Source of the DNA: Omnitrophica bacterium RIFCSPLOWO2_01_FULL_45_10b
GTDB lineage: Bacteria; Omnitrophota; Omnitrophia; Omnitrophales; Danuiimicrobiaceae
Reading direction: 5' to 3'
Assembly: GCA_001804205.1 (NCBI GenBank)
Contig: MHFM01000031.1
Location: 9,583-20,034, forward strand
Length of the DNA stretch: 10,452 bases
Shown: positions 4,438 to 10,452 of the stretch, piece by piece
How the letters are laid out: every line of letters begins with the position of its first letter
Numbering within the stretch: position 1 is the stretch's first letter
The notes under the pieces: model-generated
What the model saw: only the letters and a program-made list of their open reading frames with translations
What the model was told of the DNA's origin: nothing
The model's database searches: none
Translations under genes and position numbers: made by a program

Positions 4438-7400
4438 GCAATTAAGGCATTTGTAGCAGGCTCCGCTGCGAACGGTTAAATGCCCGCACAAATTGCACAT
4501 CGGCGCATCACCCATCATCTGGGAAAGATGCTCGGATAAAACTGCTGCTGTGCTTATCTTTACAAATTCTAAAGTATTTCCCGCTGTTGCGCGTACAAAT
4601 GTCGCGTCGGTTTGAGGCTGGGAAACTGATTCTTGATGCTTTACTTCGTTGGGAATTGCCTCGGTGATCGGTGGAAGTTCCTGTTTTTGGATTTTTGCCG
4701 GTACTTTTTGCGAAACAGAAAGAGGCTCGCTGTCCACAGGTTTCTTGTGCACGAAATCGGTCATGCCCAAATATTCCATTCCAAGTACGCGGAAAAGATA
4801 ATCAACTACTGATGTCGCGAATTTGATATTGGGATGCTCTACCGCTCCCTGCGGCTCAAAGCGCGTGAAGGTAAATACATCCACAAATTCTTTGAGCGGA
4901 ACGCCGTACTGAAGGCCGAGTGAAACCGCGATCGCGAAACAGTTCATCATGCTTCGGAAGGCGGCGCCTTCTTTGTGCATATCGATGAAAATTTCACCTA
5001 AATTGCCGTCTTCATATTCACCTGATCTCAAATATACTTTGTGGCCGCCTACGGTTGCTTCCTGCGTAAATCCGGCGCGCTTTTTGGGAAGTCGGCGGCG
5101 GCGCAAAATCGGCTGGTCAACAGGTTTTTCAGCTGCTTTTTCTTTGGTCTCAGACTTTGTATCCGAAGATGAAGTATTGAGCGGCTGAGAAGCTTTACAG
5201 CCATCCCGGTAAAGCGCGATGGCCTTTACGCCAAGTTTCCATCCTTCCACATAGATATCCCGGATCTCCTCAACGGTCGCTTCTTTCGGAAGATTCACCG
5301 TCTTGGAAATGGCGCCGGAAATAAAAGGTTGAACAGCTGCCATCATTCGAACATGCGCCATCGGCGCAATGAAGCGCTCGCTGTATTTACCGCATTTGTT
5401 GGCGCAATCAAAAACAGGAAGATGCTCTTTTTTCAGATGAGGCGCGCCTTCAATTGTCATCGTCCCGCAAATCACACGGTTTGCTTCCTCAATTTCAGCC
5501 GGTGAAAATCCGAGGGATTGCAGAAGATTAAAATTTGGTGCTCGATATTCGCTTTCTTTGAATCCTAAGCGTTTGAGCGTTTCCTCACCCAAAGCCCATG
5601 GAGCGAAGGCATGTGCCAATTCAAAAGTAGACGGAAGTTTGGATTCGACTTTGGCAATGTCGGCATCCGTAAAACCTTTCGAGCGAAGCGCATTCTCATT
5701 AATCCACGGGGTATTCTTAAGCGAGGCGGTTCCGGTTACATATTCGATCATGTCTTTAATGTCGATTTCCGAATACCCAAGTTTCCTGAGCGCCGCGGGA
5801 ACGGATTGATTCACAATTTTAAAATATCCGCCGCCGGCCAGCTTCTTAAATTTCACAAGCGCGAAATCGGGTTCAACGCCGGTTGTATCGCAATCCATTA
5901 AAAGCCCGATGGTTCCTGTCGGCGCGATCACCGTGGCCTGCGCGTTGCGGTATCCATATTGTTTGCCAAAAGCAAGCGACTCATCCCAATCTTCCTGCGC
6001 CGCTTTCAAAAGATAAGAGGGGCATTTTTCTTTATCGATTTTATACGCCGCATCGCGGTGCTTTCCAATGACGCGCAACATCGGCTGTTTATTCTTGAGA
6101 TATCCGGGAAAAGGCCCCTTGGACCGCGCAATTTCCGCGGAAACCCGATACGCATGTCCGGTCATAATCGCCGTCAATGCGCCGCCAATCGCCAAAGCTT
6201 CTTCGCTGTCATAAGGAATGCCGTTGACCATGAGAAGCGTTCCTAAATTGGCATAGCCTAAACCTAGTGGCCGGTAGTCGTGGCTATTTTGGCCGATGGT
6301 CTTTGTTGGATAAGAAGCGAAATCTACAAGAATTTCCTGGGCGATGATGAAAATCCGGCAGGCATGCCGATAGCCTTCCACATCAAAAACGCCGTCCGGA
6401 TTCAAAAATTTCATCAGGTTAATGGAAGCAAGATTGCAAGCGGTGTCATTTAAGAACATATACTCCGAACAAGGATTGGACGCGTAGATTCGGTCTGTAT
6501 TGGCAGAGGTATGCCAATCATTAATCGTGGTATCAAACTGCACTCCCGGATCGGCGCAAGCCCAAGCAGCTTCACAAACCTGTTCCATCAGGTCTTTTGC
6601 CTGAAATGTTTCGCCGGTCTCGCCTGTGGTGCGGAAACGGGTCTGCCATTTACCTCCATTGAGATAAGCTTGCATAAATTCGTCGGTAACGCGCACCGAA
6701 TTGTTCGAATTTTGGCCGGAAACCGTCCGGTAAGCTTCTCCATTAAAATCAGCGGGAAAGCCCGAGGCAATTAGAGCGCGAGCTTTCCGTTCTTCACGCA
6801 TTTTCCAATTAATGAAATCCACAATCTCAGGGTGGTCCATGTCGAGCACCACCATTTTGGCCGCGCGCCGGGTGGTTCCGCCTGATTTGGTAGCCCCCGC
6901 GCCCCGATCTAAAACTTCAAGAAAAGACATTAAGCCCGACGAAGTGCCGCCGCCTGAAAGTTTTTCTTGCCGGCCGCGAAGTGAAGAAAAATTAGTGCCC
7001 GTTCCCGAACCATATTTAAAAAGCCGAGCTTCCGATTTAACGAGTTCGAAAATCGACATCAAATCGTCATTGACCGATTGAATGAAACAAGCGGAGCATT
7101 GCGGATGCGAATAAGCATCTGCCGTTGGCTCAACCGTTCCGGTCTCCGGATTCCAAAACCAATTGCCGCTGCTTCCCGTAATTCCATATTCGTGATAAAG
7201 GCCGCAATTAAACCAAACGGGGGAATTGAACGCTACTTTTTGATTGACCAAAAGATGAGTGAGTTCTGCTTCGAATGCTTCCGCATCTTCCGGGGTTGCA
7301 AAATAACCGCCTAATTTTTCACCGCCGGTTCGAATGGAATGAGCCAGGCGTTTCACCACTTGGCGTACGCTGGTTTCTGAACCTGCGCGAGGAACGCCCG

Positions 7401-7671
7401 CTTTTCTAAAATATTTGGAAACGACAATATCGGTAGCGAGCTGGGACCAGGAAGAAGGAATTTCGGCATCTTCCATTTTAAACACAACAGAGCCGTCCGG
7501 ATTGGTGATCATGGAGGTTCGGCGTGTCCACTCAAGCTCATTAAATGGATGGACTCCAAGGCGCGTAAAACGCCGTGAAACATGCAAACCGCGTTGGGCG
7601 TGAGCGGTTATTCCGCTTTCATCAGAAACTGTCTTTGCCTGCATCTTTGCTTTCTGAGTTCTTGCTCGCAT
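4414..7671 (-). CDS. nrdJ: Adenosylcobalamin-dependent class II ribonucleoside-diphosphate reductase
   Basis: 1085 residues. Reduces ribonucleotides to deoxyribonucleotides using a cobalamin-derived thiyl radical, independent of oxygen. Active site: HPQCSACF (first redox Cys, Cys195), NPCSEY (Asn399, thiyl Cys401, Glu403) and TACNL (second redox Cys, Cys412); the Cys401-Cys412 spacing of 11 equals that of Thermotoga NrdJ. Further motifs: GSGTGTN (221-227), APTGTIG (583-589) and DTTGVEPDFAL (595-605). A charged linker (about 830-862) leads to a TSCPD-like domain (about 870-970), then a low-complexity linker and a zinc-ribbon tail CNLC...CYKCLNC ending GCS, which in the family passes electrons from thioredoxin. 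ATG 7671 has AGGAG 5 nt upstream. Single-gene unit with its own promoter and paired NrdR boxes. The TAG stop is followed by an in-frame duplicate of the tail. Confidence 0.97.
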   Translation of the reverse strand: MRARTQKAKMQAKTVSDESGITAHAQRGLHVSRRFTRLGVHPFNELEWTRRTSMITNPDGSVVFKMEDAEIPSSWSQLATDIVVSKYFRKAGVPRAGSETSVRQVVKRLAHSIRTGGEKLGGYFATPEDAEAFEAELTHLLVNQKVAFNSPVWFNCGLYHEYGITGSSGNWFWNPETGTVEPTADAYSHPQCSACFIQSVNDDLMSIFELVKSEARLFKYGSGTGTNFSSLRGRQEKLSGGGTSSGLMSFLEVLDRGAGATKSGGTTRRAAKMVVLDMDHPEIVDFINWKMREERKARALIASGFPADFNGEAYRTVSGQNSNNSVRVTDEFMQAYLNGGKWQTRFRTTGETGETFQAKDLMEQVCEAAWACADPGVQFDTTINDWHTSANTDRIYASNPCSEYMFLNDTACNLASINLMKFLNPDGVFDVEGYRHACRIFIIAQEILVDFASYPTKTIGQNSHDYRPLGLGYANLGTLLMVNGIPYDSEEALAIGGALTAIMTGHAYRVSAEIARSKGPFPGYLKNKQPMLRVIGKHRDAAYKIDKEKCPSYLLKAAQEDWDESLAFGKQYGYRNAQATVIAPTGTIGLLMDCDTTGVEPDFALVKFKKLAGGGYFKIVNQSVPAALRKLGYSEIDIKDMIEYVTGTASLKNTPWINENALRSKGFTDADIAKVESKLPSTFELAHAFAPWALGEETLKRLGFKESEYRAPNFNLLQSLGFSPAEIEEANRVICGTMTIEGAPHLKKEHLPVFDCANKCGKYSERFIAPMAHVRMMAAVQPFISGAISKTVNLPKEATVEEIRDIYVEGWKLGVKAIALYRDGCKASQPLNTSSSDTKSETKEKAAEKPVDQPILRRRRLPKKRAGFTQEATVGGHKVYLRSGEYEDGNLGEIFIDMHKEGAAFRSMMNCFAIAVSLGLQYGVPLKEFVDVFTFTRFEPQGAVEHPNIKFATSVVDYLFRVLGMEYLGMTDFVHKKPVDSEPLSVSQKVPAKIQKQELPPITEAIPNEVKHQESVSQPQTDATFVRATAGNTLEFVKISTAAVLSEHLSQMMGDAPMCNLCGHLTVRSGACYKCLNCGNSIGCS

Positions 7672-7770
7672 CGCGGCTCCTCTGGTTTGGAACTGTTTTC
7701 TTTAACCCAGATTTCTTATCTTCTTGCCCAACCTAACCTTAGGCCTGAGCGGATCTTAGATGCGTGCTCT

Positions 7771-7818
7771 CTTCTATATCTTGTATTTAATACTACCCTA
7801 TGGCACAACATCTAGTGC
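7771..7818 (-). promoter_or_regulatory. Two NrdR boxes at the nrdJ promoter
   Basis: Minus strand box 1, GCACTAGATGTTGTGC (7818-7803), and box 2, ATACAAGATATAGAAG (7786-7771). Both keep all six core bases of the known NrdR pattern, C-x-A-x-A-T-x-T-x-G. They are separated by 16 nt, so 32 bp centre to centre, about three helical turns, as expected for tandem NrdR sites. Box 1 lies directly after the -35 and box 2 just past the likely start, so binding would repress nrdJ. nrdR itself is not in the window. Confidence 0.75.
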
Positions 7819-7824
7819 TGTCAA
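7795..7824 (-). promoter_or_regulatory. Promoter of nrdJ
   Basis: Consensus -35 TTGACA (7824-7819); the best -10 is TAGGGT (7800-7795) after 18 nt, a weak match. Predicted leader is about 115 nt. No cobalamin riboswitch box was seen in it, so control by NrdR fits better than control by B12 level. Confidence 0.55.
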
Positions 7825-7842
7825 GCATAAAATCGGCACGCT

Positions 7843-7879
7843 TTGGGTAATACTTTAACCCAAGATTAAATCGACCCAA
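7843..7879. promoter_or_regulatory. TTGGGT hexamer cluster upstream of the nrdJ -35
   Basis: Plus strand TTGGGT (7843-7848) faces ACCCAA (7858-7863), a 6-bp inverted repeat with a 9-bp spacer; another ACCCAA lies at 7874-7879, so copies recur every 15-16 bp. The stretch CTTTAACCCAAGATT (7853-7867) recurs as CTTTAACCCAGATT at 7700-7713 near the nrdJ ribosome site. Could be an operator; regulator unknown. Confidence 0.35.
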
Positions 7880-7887
7880 AAATTATC

Positions 7888-8082
7888 TCATGATTTAGAA
7901 TGCACGGGAACTTCTCTGAAAAATCCCTCGAGGAAATGAAACTGAACGTTGGAACGCATCGCTTGCTCGGCATCAACGCTAAAGGCGCCCTTAAAATTTA
8001 CATCGTCGAAGGGCGGCCTGCGAAAAAACATTTTTGCCGTTGCTCCTGTTTGCGTGATTAAGTCCGGTAAAAATTTTGACAC
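7888..8082 (-). CDS. Small ORF of unknown function, possible gene fragment
   Basis: 64 codons from GTG 8082 to TGA 7890-7888. The residue mix looks protein-like (TGATAKMFFRRPPFDDVNFKG, then GAFSVDAEQAMRSNVQFHFL, then EGFFREVPVHSKS) with no membrane segment or signal. I do not recognise it. It begins just beyond an intrinsic terminator (8104-8126), no promoter or Shine-Dalgarno is visible, and the frame stays open upstream through the terminator stem. This fits a decayed or truncated 3' gene fragment at least as well as a working gene. The opposite strand also has an open frame here, but with poorer composition. Confidence 0.3.
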   Translation of the reverse strand: MSKFLPDLITQTGATAKMFFRRPPFDDVNFKGAFSVDAEQAMRSNVQFHFLEGFFREVPVHSKS

Positions 8083-8097
8083 GGGAATTTTGAAGAC

Positions 8098-8126
8098 AAA
8101 AAAAGAGCGGCGTTTTACGCCACTCT
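8098..8126 (-). terminator. Intrinsic terminator, minus-strand oriented
   Basis: On the minus strand AGAGTGGCG, loop TAAAA, CGCCGCTCT, then seven T (including the last stem T). The single stem irregularity (8108/8122) is a G-U wobble in minus-strand RNA but a C-A mismatch in plus-strand RNA, which fixes the direction. It ends the short transcript from 8263 and any read-through from mnmE. Confidence 0.8.
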
Positions 8127-8263
8127 ATTTTATTTATCTTCTTTTTTCCATTTTGCGCATAAAATTAAAAAAACCAAATTGCTTTCCGTTTTTCCCGCCG
8201 ACTTATTTTCTCATTTCCCGTTGAGATTCGATCTTCAAAAGAACTTCTGGTGCTTGGTCGAAC
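8098..8263 (-). ncRNA. Putative short transcript (small RNA or mini-gene)
   Basis: A strong promoter (8297-8270) and an intrinsic terminator (8126-8098) on the same strand bound a unit of about 165 nt. The longest frames inside lack a start with a ribosome site; possible peptides are tiny (for example MRKMEKRR). The sequence is A-rich, with poly-purine runs before the terminator. I do not recognise 6S RNA, tmRNA, SRP RNA or RNase P features. Confidence 0.4.
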
Positions 8264-8269
8264 AAATGA

Positions 8270-8297
8270 ATTCTATCAAGAAGAATTTTGATGTCAA
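8270..8297 (-). promoter_or_regulatory. Sigma70-type promoter downstream of mnmE
   Basis: Minus strand TTGACA (8297-8292), 16-nt spacer, TAGAAT (8275-8270); start predicted near 8263. It lies about 90 nt past the mnmE stop and drives no clear gene before the terminator at 8126. Confidence 0.6.
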
Positions 8298-8387
8298 CGA
8301 AAAAAATAAAAATCTTTGGAACGGAAAAAGAAACGTGCCAAGATGATAACTTCTTTTAAAATTTTGTGCTTGCTTTCTCCGGAATCA

Positions 8388-10040
8388 TCACTTCCCAATG
8401 CAGAATTCACTGAAAATGGCGTCCAATAGGTCCTCGCTGTAGATCTCACCCACAAATTCTTTCAGGGCATCAAGGGACTGTTTCAAATCTAATGCCACAA
8501 ATTCGAGAGACTCTTTCTTTAAAAGCGTTTCAAAACTTTTTTCGAGCGCTTCTAACGACGCGCTAAGCGCTCTCTGGTGTCGAAGGCGAGTAATCATTAC
8601 AGATTCTTTCTCCAAACCGCCTTCCAAAATCGAATTTACAATTTCTTTTTCGAGAGTTTCGATTCCCTCGCGCGTCTTGGCTGACAAAAAGCAAGCTTTT
8701 TGCTTCTCTGTGTACTTTGCTAACTGATTCGCAATGCCATTTTGGGCTTTGATGTCAATTTTGTTAATAACCGGGATCACCTTCTTACCTTTCAAATGCT
8801 CAAAAATGATTCGATCCCCTTCTGTGAAGCCAGTTGTAGCGTCTAAGACCCAGAGGAATAGGTCTGCATCTTGAAAAGAACGCTTGGTCCGCTCTATGGC
8901 AGCTTGATCTAAGGGATGATCGCTCTCCCATAGGCCGGCTGTATCAACAAGCCGAATCAAAAGGCCGGCCAGCTCAATAGATTCTTCTAAAATATCGCGC
9001 GTTGTGCCTGGAATTTCGGACACAAGCGCCCGATCCCGATCAAGAAGCGCGTTGAGAAGCGAGGATTTCCCCACATTGGGCCGCCCCGCAATGGTCACGC
9101 AAGCGCCTTCCCTAAAAATTTGGCCTTTTGAAAATGATTTGATCAAACGACTAAGGCGTTCCATCGCTTTCTTAAAGCCCGATTTAAAATCTTCATCCGA
9201 ATAAATTTCAAGGTGCTCATCCGGAAAATCAAGATAGGCTTCCACATGCGCATAAAGTTTCATGAGATCATTTTTAATGGCATTGACCTCCTGCGAAAGT
9301 TTGCCGGTAAGCTGGCGAAGAGCGACTTCAAGCGAACCGTCCGTTTTGGAGCGAATCAAATCAAGGACTGCTTCCGCTTGAGTTAAATCAAGACGGCCAT
9401 TTAAAAAAGCGCGGCGCGTAAATTCACCGGGTTCCGCTTGGCGGGCGCCAAAGGAAAGAGCGAGATCTAAAATCTTTCGAAGAACGCGAAACCCTCCGTG
9501 GGCGCTGATTTCGACCACGTCTTCCGCCGTATAGGAACGAGGCTTATGAAAAACGGTGATAAGCACTTCATCGACTAATTGATCGTTTCCATCATAAATA
9601 TACCCAAGCTGTGCCAAATGAGATTGAGCTTCTTCGAGTTTTTCGTCATTGCGAGGGGCAGAGTGACGCCGGTTGTTCAAGCGGCGGACGGCCGCTCGGT
9701 CTTCCGGTGCCGGACGGTCGGTCCGGTGAAGCAATCCCATAGTGTCATTCTGAGCGGAGCGAAGAATCTTAAGATCCTTCGCCCGCCAAAGATCGTTGGC
9801 GGGCTCAGGATGACGTCTTATGTTAGATTGCTTTCCGCCACCCGGGACGGCGGATCCGCCGTTCTGCTGGGCGGACACTTCGTTCGCAATGACGGTGGCA
9901 ACACTATCCTTTGTTTTCCGAAACATTTTTCCAGCAATTTCAATCGCTTTTTCACCGCTTAAACGCACAATTCCAATGCCGCCTTCTCCGGGGGGTGTAG
10001 AAATCGCCGCAATGGTATCGTCTAAATTAATTTCCGGCAT
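8388..10040 (-). CDS. mnmE: tRNA modification GTPase MnmE with an 84-codon repeat-derived insert
   Basis: 550 residues against the usual 450-465. With MnmG it installs the C5 (carboxymethyl)aminomethyl group on wobble uridines of tRNA, using methylene-THF and GTP. N-terminal folate domain: TIAAISTPPGEGGIGIVRLSG (9-29), SYTAEDVVEISAHGG (169-183), PGEFTRRAFLNGRLDLTQAEAV (204-225). GTPase: GRPNVGKS (319-326), PGTTRD (344-349), DTAG (366-369), NKID (426-429), SAK (453-455). C-terminal FCIGK is intact. Residues about 49-132 (9895-9644) are not MnmE: they are the translation of nested palindromic repeats, for example VIANEVSAQQN, ILRSAQNDT, SAPRNDE. The insert is 252 bp, a multiple of three, stop-free, and lies between FRKTKDS and HLAQLGYIYD, a variable loop of the folate domain. 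Removing it gives 466 residues. ATG 10040 overlaps folC by 19 nt; AGAGAGG lies about 7 nt upstream. Confidence 0.96.
   Translation of the reverse strand: MPEINLDDTIAAISTPPGEGGIGIVRLSGEKAIEIAGKMFRKTKDSVATVIANEVSAQQNGGSAVPGGGKQSNIRRHPEPANDLWRAKDLKILRSAQNDTMGLLHRTDRPAPEDRAAVRRLNNRRHSAPRNDEKLEEAQSHLAQLGYIYDGNDQLVDEVLITVFHKPRSYTAEDVVEISAHGGFRVLRKILDLALSFGARQAEPGEFTRRAFLNGRLDLTQAEAVLDLIRSKTDGSLEVALRQLTGKLSQEVNAIKNDLMKLYAHVEAYLDFPDEHLEIYSDEDFKSGFKKAMERLSRLIKSFSKGQIFREGACVTIAGRPNVGKSSLLNALLDRDRALVSEIPGTTRDILEESIELAGLLIRLVDTAGLWESDHPLDQAAIERTKRSFQDADLFLWVLDATTGFTEGDRIIFEHLKGKKVIPVINKIDIKAQNGIANQLAKYTEKQKACFLSAKTREGIETLEKEIVNSILEGGLEKESVMITRLRHQRALSASLEALEKSFETLLKKESLEFVALDLKQSLDALKEFVGEIYSEDLLDAIFSEFCIGK
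9644..9895. repeat. Composite palindromic repeat, type A outer ends, inside mnmE
   Basis: Perfect 10-bp ends CGTCATTGCG (9644-9653) and CGCAATGACG (9885-9894). Second inner arms AAGCAATC (9729-9736) and GATTGCTT (9826-9833) match the type A element at 1845-1969. Extra GC-rich hairpins: AGCGGC...GCCGCT (9680-9696), the perfect 16-bp palindrome ACGGCGGATCCGCCGT (9847-9862). A type B element occupies the centre. Confidence 0.85.
9743..9814. repeat. Palindromic repeat element, type B, nested in the mnmE composite
   Basis: Ends GTCATTCTGAG (9744-9754) and CTCAGGATGAC (9804-9814) match 10 of 11. Inside: GCGAAGAATCTT/AAGATCCTTCGC (9759-9782, near-palindrome) and a perfect 9-bp stem GCCCGCCAA...TTGGCGGGC (9781-9804). 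Same family as 2865-2947. Confidence 0.85.
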
Positions 10041-10452
10041 CCTAGAGCCTCTCTAGCCTCTGCAACCAAAAACAAAGAACCGGTAATCAAACAAACCGCC
10101 TTGTGTAGATTTATTCTACGTACCAGTTGAAGGGCCTTATCTATATCTTGCGCCCAGAGGGCAGGCTTTTTCCAGTCTAATTTAGTGAGCGCTTCTAATA
10201 TAGTCTTTGGTTCCCGGGCTCTCGGGTTGTTACTTTTTGTCACAATCAAATAATCCAATTCTTCCTTCCTATTATAATGAAGCAGAGGCTTTAAAATAGC
10301 CTCCAGATTTTTCTCACGGGAAGTCCCTAAAATAACAACTTTCCTTTGGCCGGAAAAAAGCGTTTCCATTGCCTTGCAAACCTCAGTCATCGAAGCTCCA
10401 TTGTGGGCACCATCCAAAACAAATGTTTTGGGCCCCCGCTTTACAATTTCAA
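10022..10452 (-). CDS. folC: Folylpolyglutamate/dihydrofolate synthase, C-terminal part
   Basis: 143 codons run in from the window edge to TAG 10024-10022; the start and ATP-binding loop are outside. FolC adds glutamate to (dihydro)folate, which keeps folates in the cell and suits them to their enzymes. The visible part is the C-terminal Mur-ligase-type domain: KTFVLDGAHNGASM near the start carries the family DGAHN motif, then VVILGTSREKN, LDYLIVTKSNNPRA and the ending CLITGSLFLVAEAREALG, matching the FolC TGSLYLV...R motif. The true reading frame continues upstream of the TTG at 10417, so that codon is not the start. It overlaps mnmE by 19 nt, so the two are co-transcribed; both depend on folate. 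Confidence 0.9.
   Translation of the reverse strand, partial: EIVKRGPKTFVLDGAHNGASMTEVCKAMETLFSGQRKVVILGTSREKNLEAILKPLLHYNRKEELDYLIVTKSNNPRAREPKTILEALTKLDWKKPALWAQDIDKALQLVRRINLHKAVCLITGSLFLVAEAREALGCRKLI

Noticed and set aside
7672..7800. Cobalamin riboswitch in the nrdJ leader
   Set aside because: The leader is only about 115 nt and no B12-box-like sequence is visible; NrdR boxes explain the regulation better.
7949..8224. Plus-strand ORF of 91 codons between nrdJ and mnmE
   Set aside because: Runs through the terminator and the low-complexity AT-rich region, has no ribosome site and poor composition.
9579..9962. Plus-strand ORF of 127 codons opposite mnmE
   Set aside because: It lies over the palindromic insert, which is stop-free on both strands, and opposite conserved MnmE coding sequence; no promoter or ribosome site.
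1..10452. tRNA or rRNA genes
   Set aside because: No cloverleaf with a T-loop GTTCGA pattern and acceptor pairing, and no rRNA segment, was found. The GTTCGA near 8263 lacks the pairing arms.

Overview
The window is about 45% GC by eye. It reads as chromosome of an uncultivated, probably anaerobic bacterium with folate-based one-carbon metabolism. Support: a FolD, an FTCD_C/FchA-type cyclohydrolase and an AcsE-like pterin methyltransferase in one operon (the methyl branch of the Wood-Ljungdahl pathway), a B12-dependent class II ribonucleotide reductase (works without oxygen), and many short palindromic repeats of the kind seen in candidate-phylum genomes. Omnitrophota or a similar lineage is a guess from gene content, not shown by the sequence.

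Layout. (i) 1-3541, minus strand: an operon reading fchA-like > folD > acsE-like > panB > receiver-domain gene, from a good sigma70-type promoter at 3587-3615. The last three genes touch or overlap. The two larger gaps (2845-2950 and 1835-1977) hold palindromic repeat elements. (ii) 3657-4313, plus strand: a divergent cassette of three small genes (two-helix membrane protein, one-helix membrane peptide, coiled-coil protein) with a near-consensus promoter at the first ATG and an intrinsic terminator at the end. (iii) 4414-7671, minus strand: nrdJ alone, convergent with the cassette and sharing its terminator. Its promoter carries two NrdR boxes. Its last seven codons plus stop are repeated in frame 57 bp downstream with only synonymous changes. 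(iv) 7888-8388: a small unrecognised ORF, an intrinsic terminator and a promoter that would make a short transcript. (v) 8388-10452, minus strand: folC (partial) > mnmE, overlapping. The mnmE gene carries an 84-codon in-frame insert built of nested palindromic repeats.

Functional theme: FolC, MnmE, FolD, FchA, AcsE-like and PanB all bind or use tetrahydrofolate one-carbon units. FolD has Gln where the catalytic Lys of the cyclohydrolase step should be, and an FchA-type cyclohydrolase sits next to it, suggesting the two reactions are split between two proteins.

The most unusual features are the repeat-derived insert in MnmE, the nesting of one repeat family inside another at the same junction in two places, the duplicated nrdJ tail, and the FolD active-site change.
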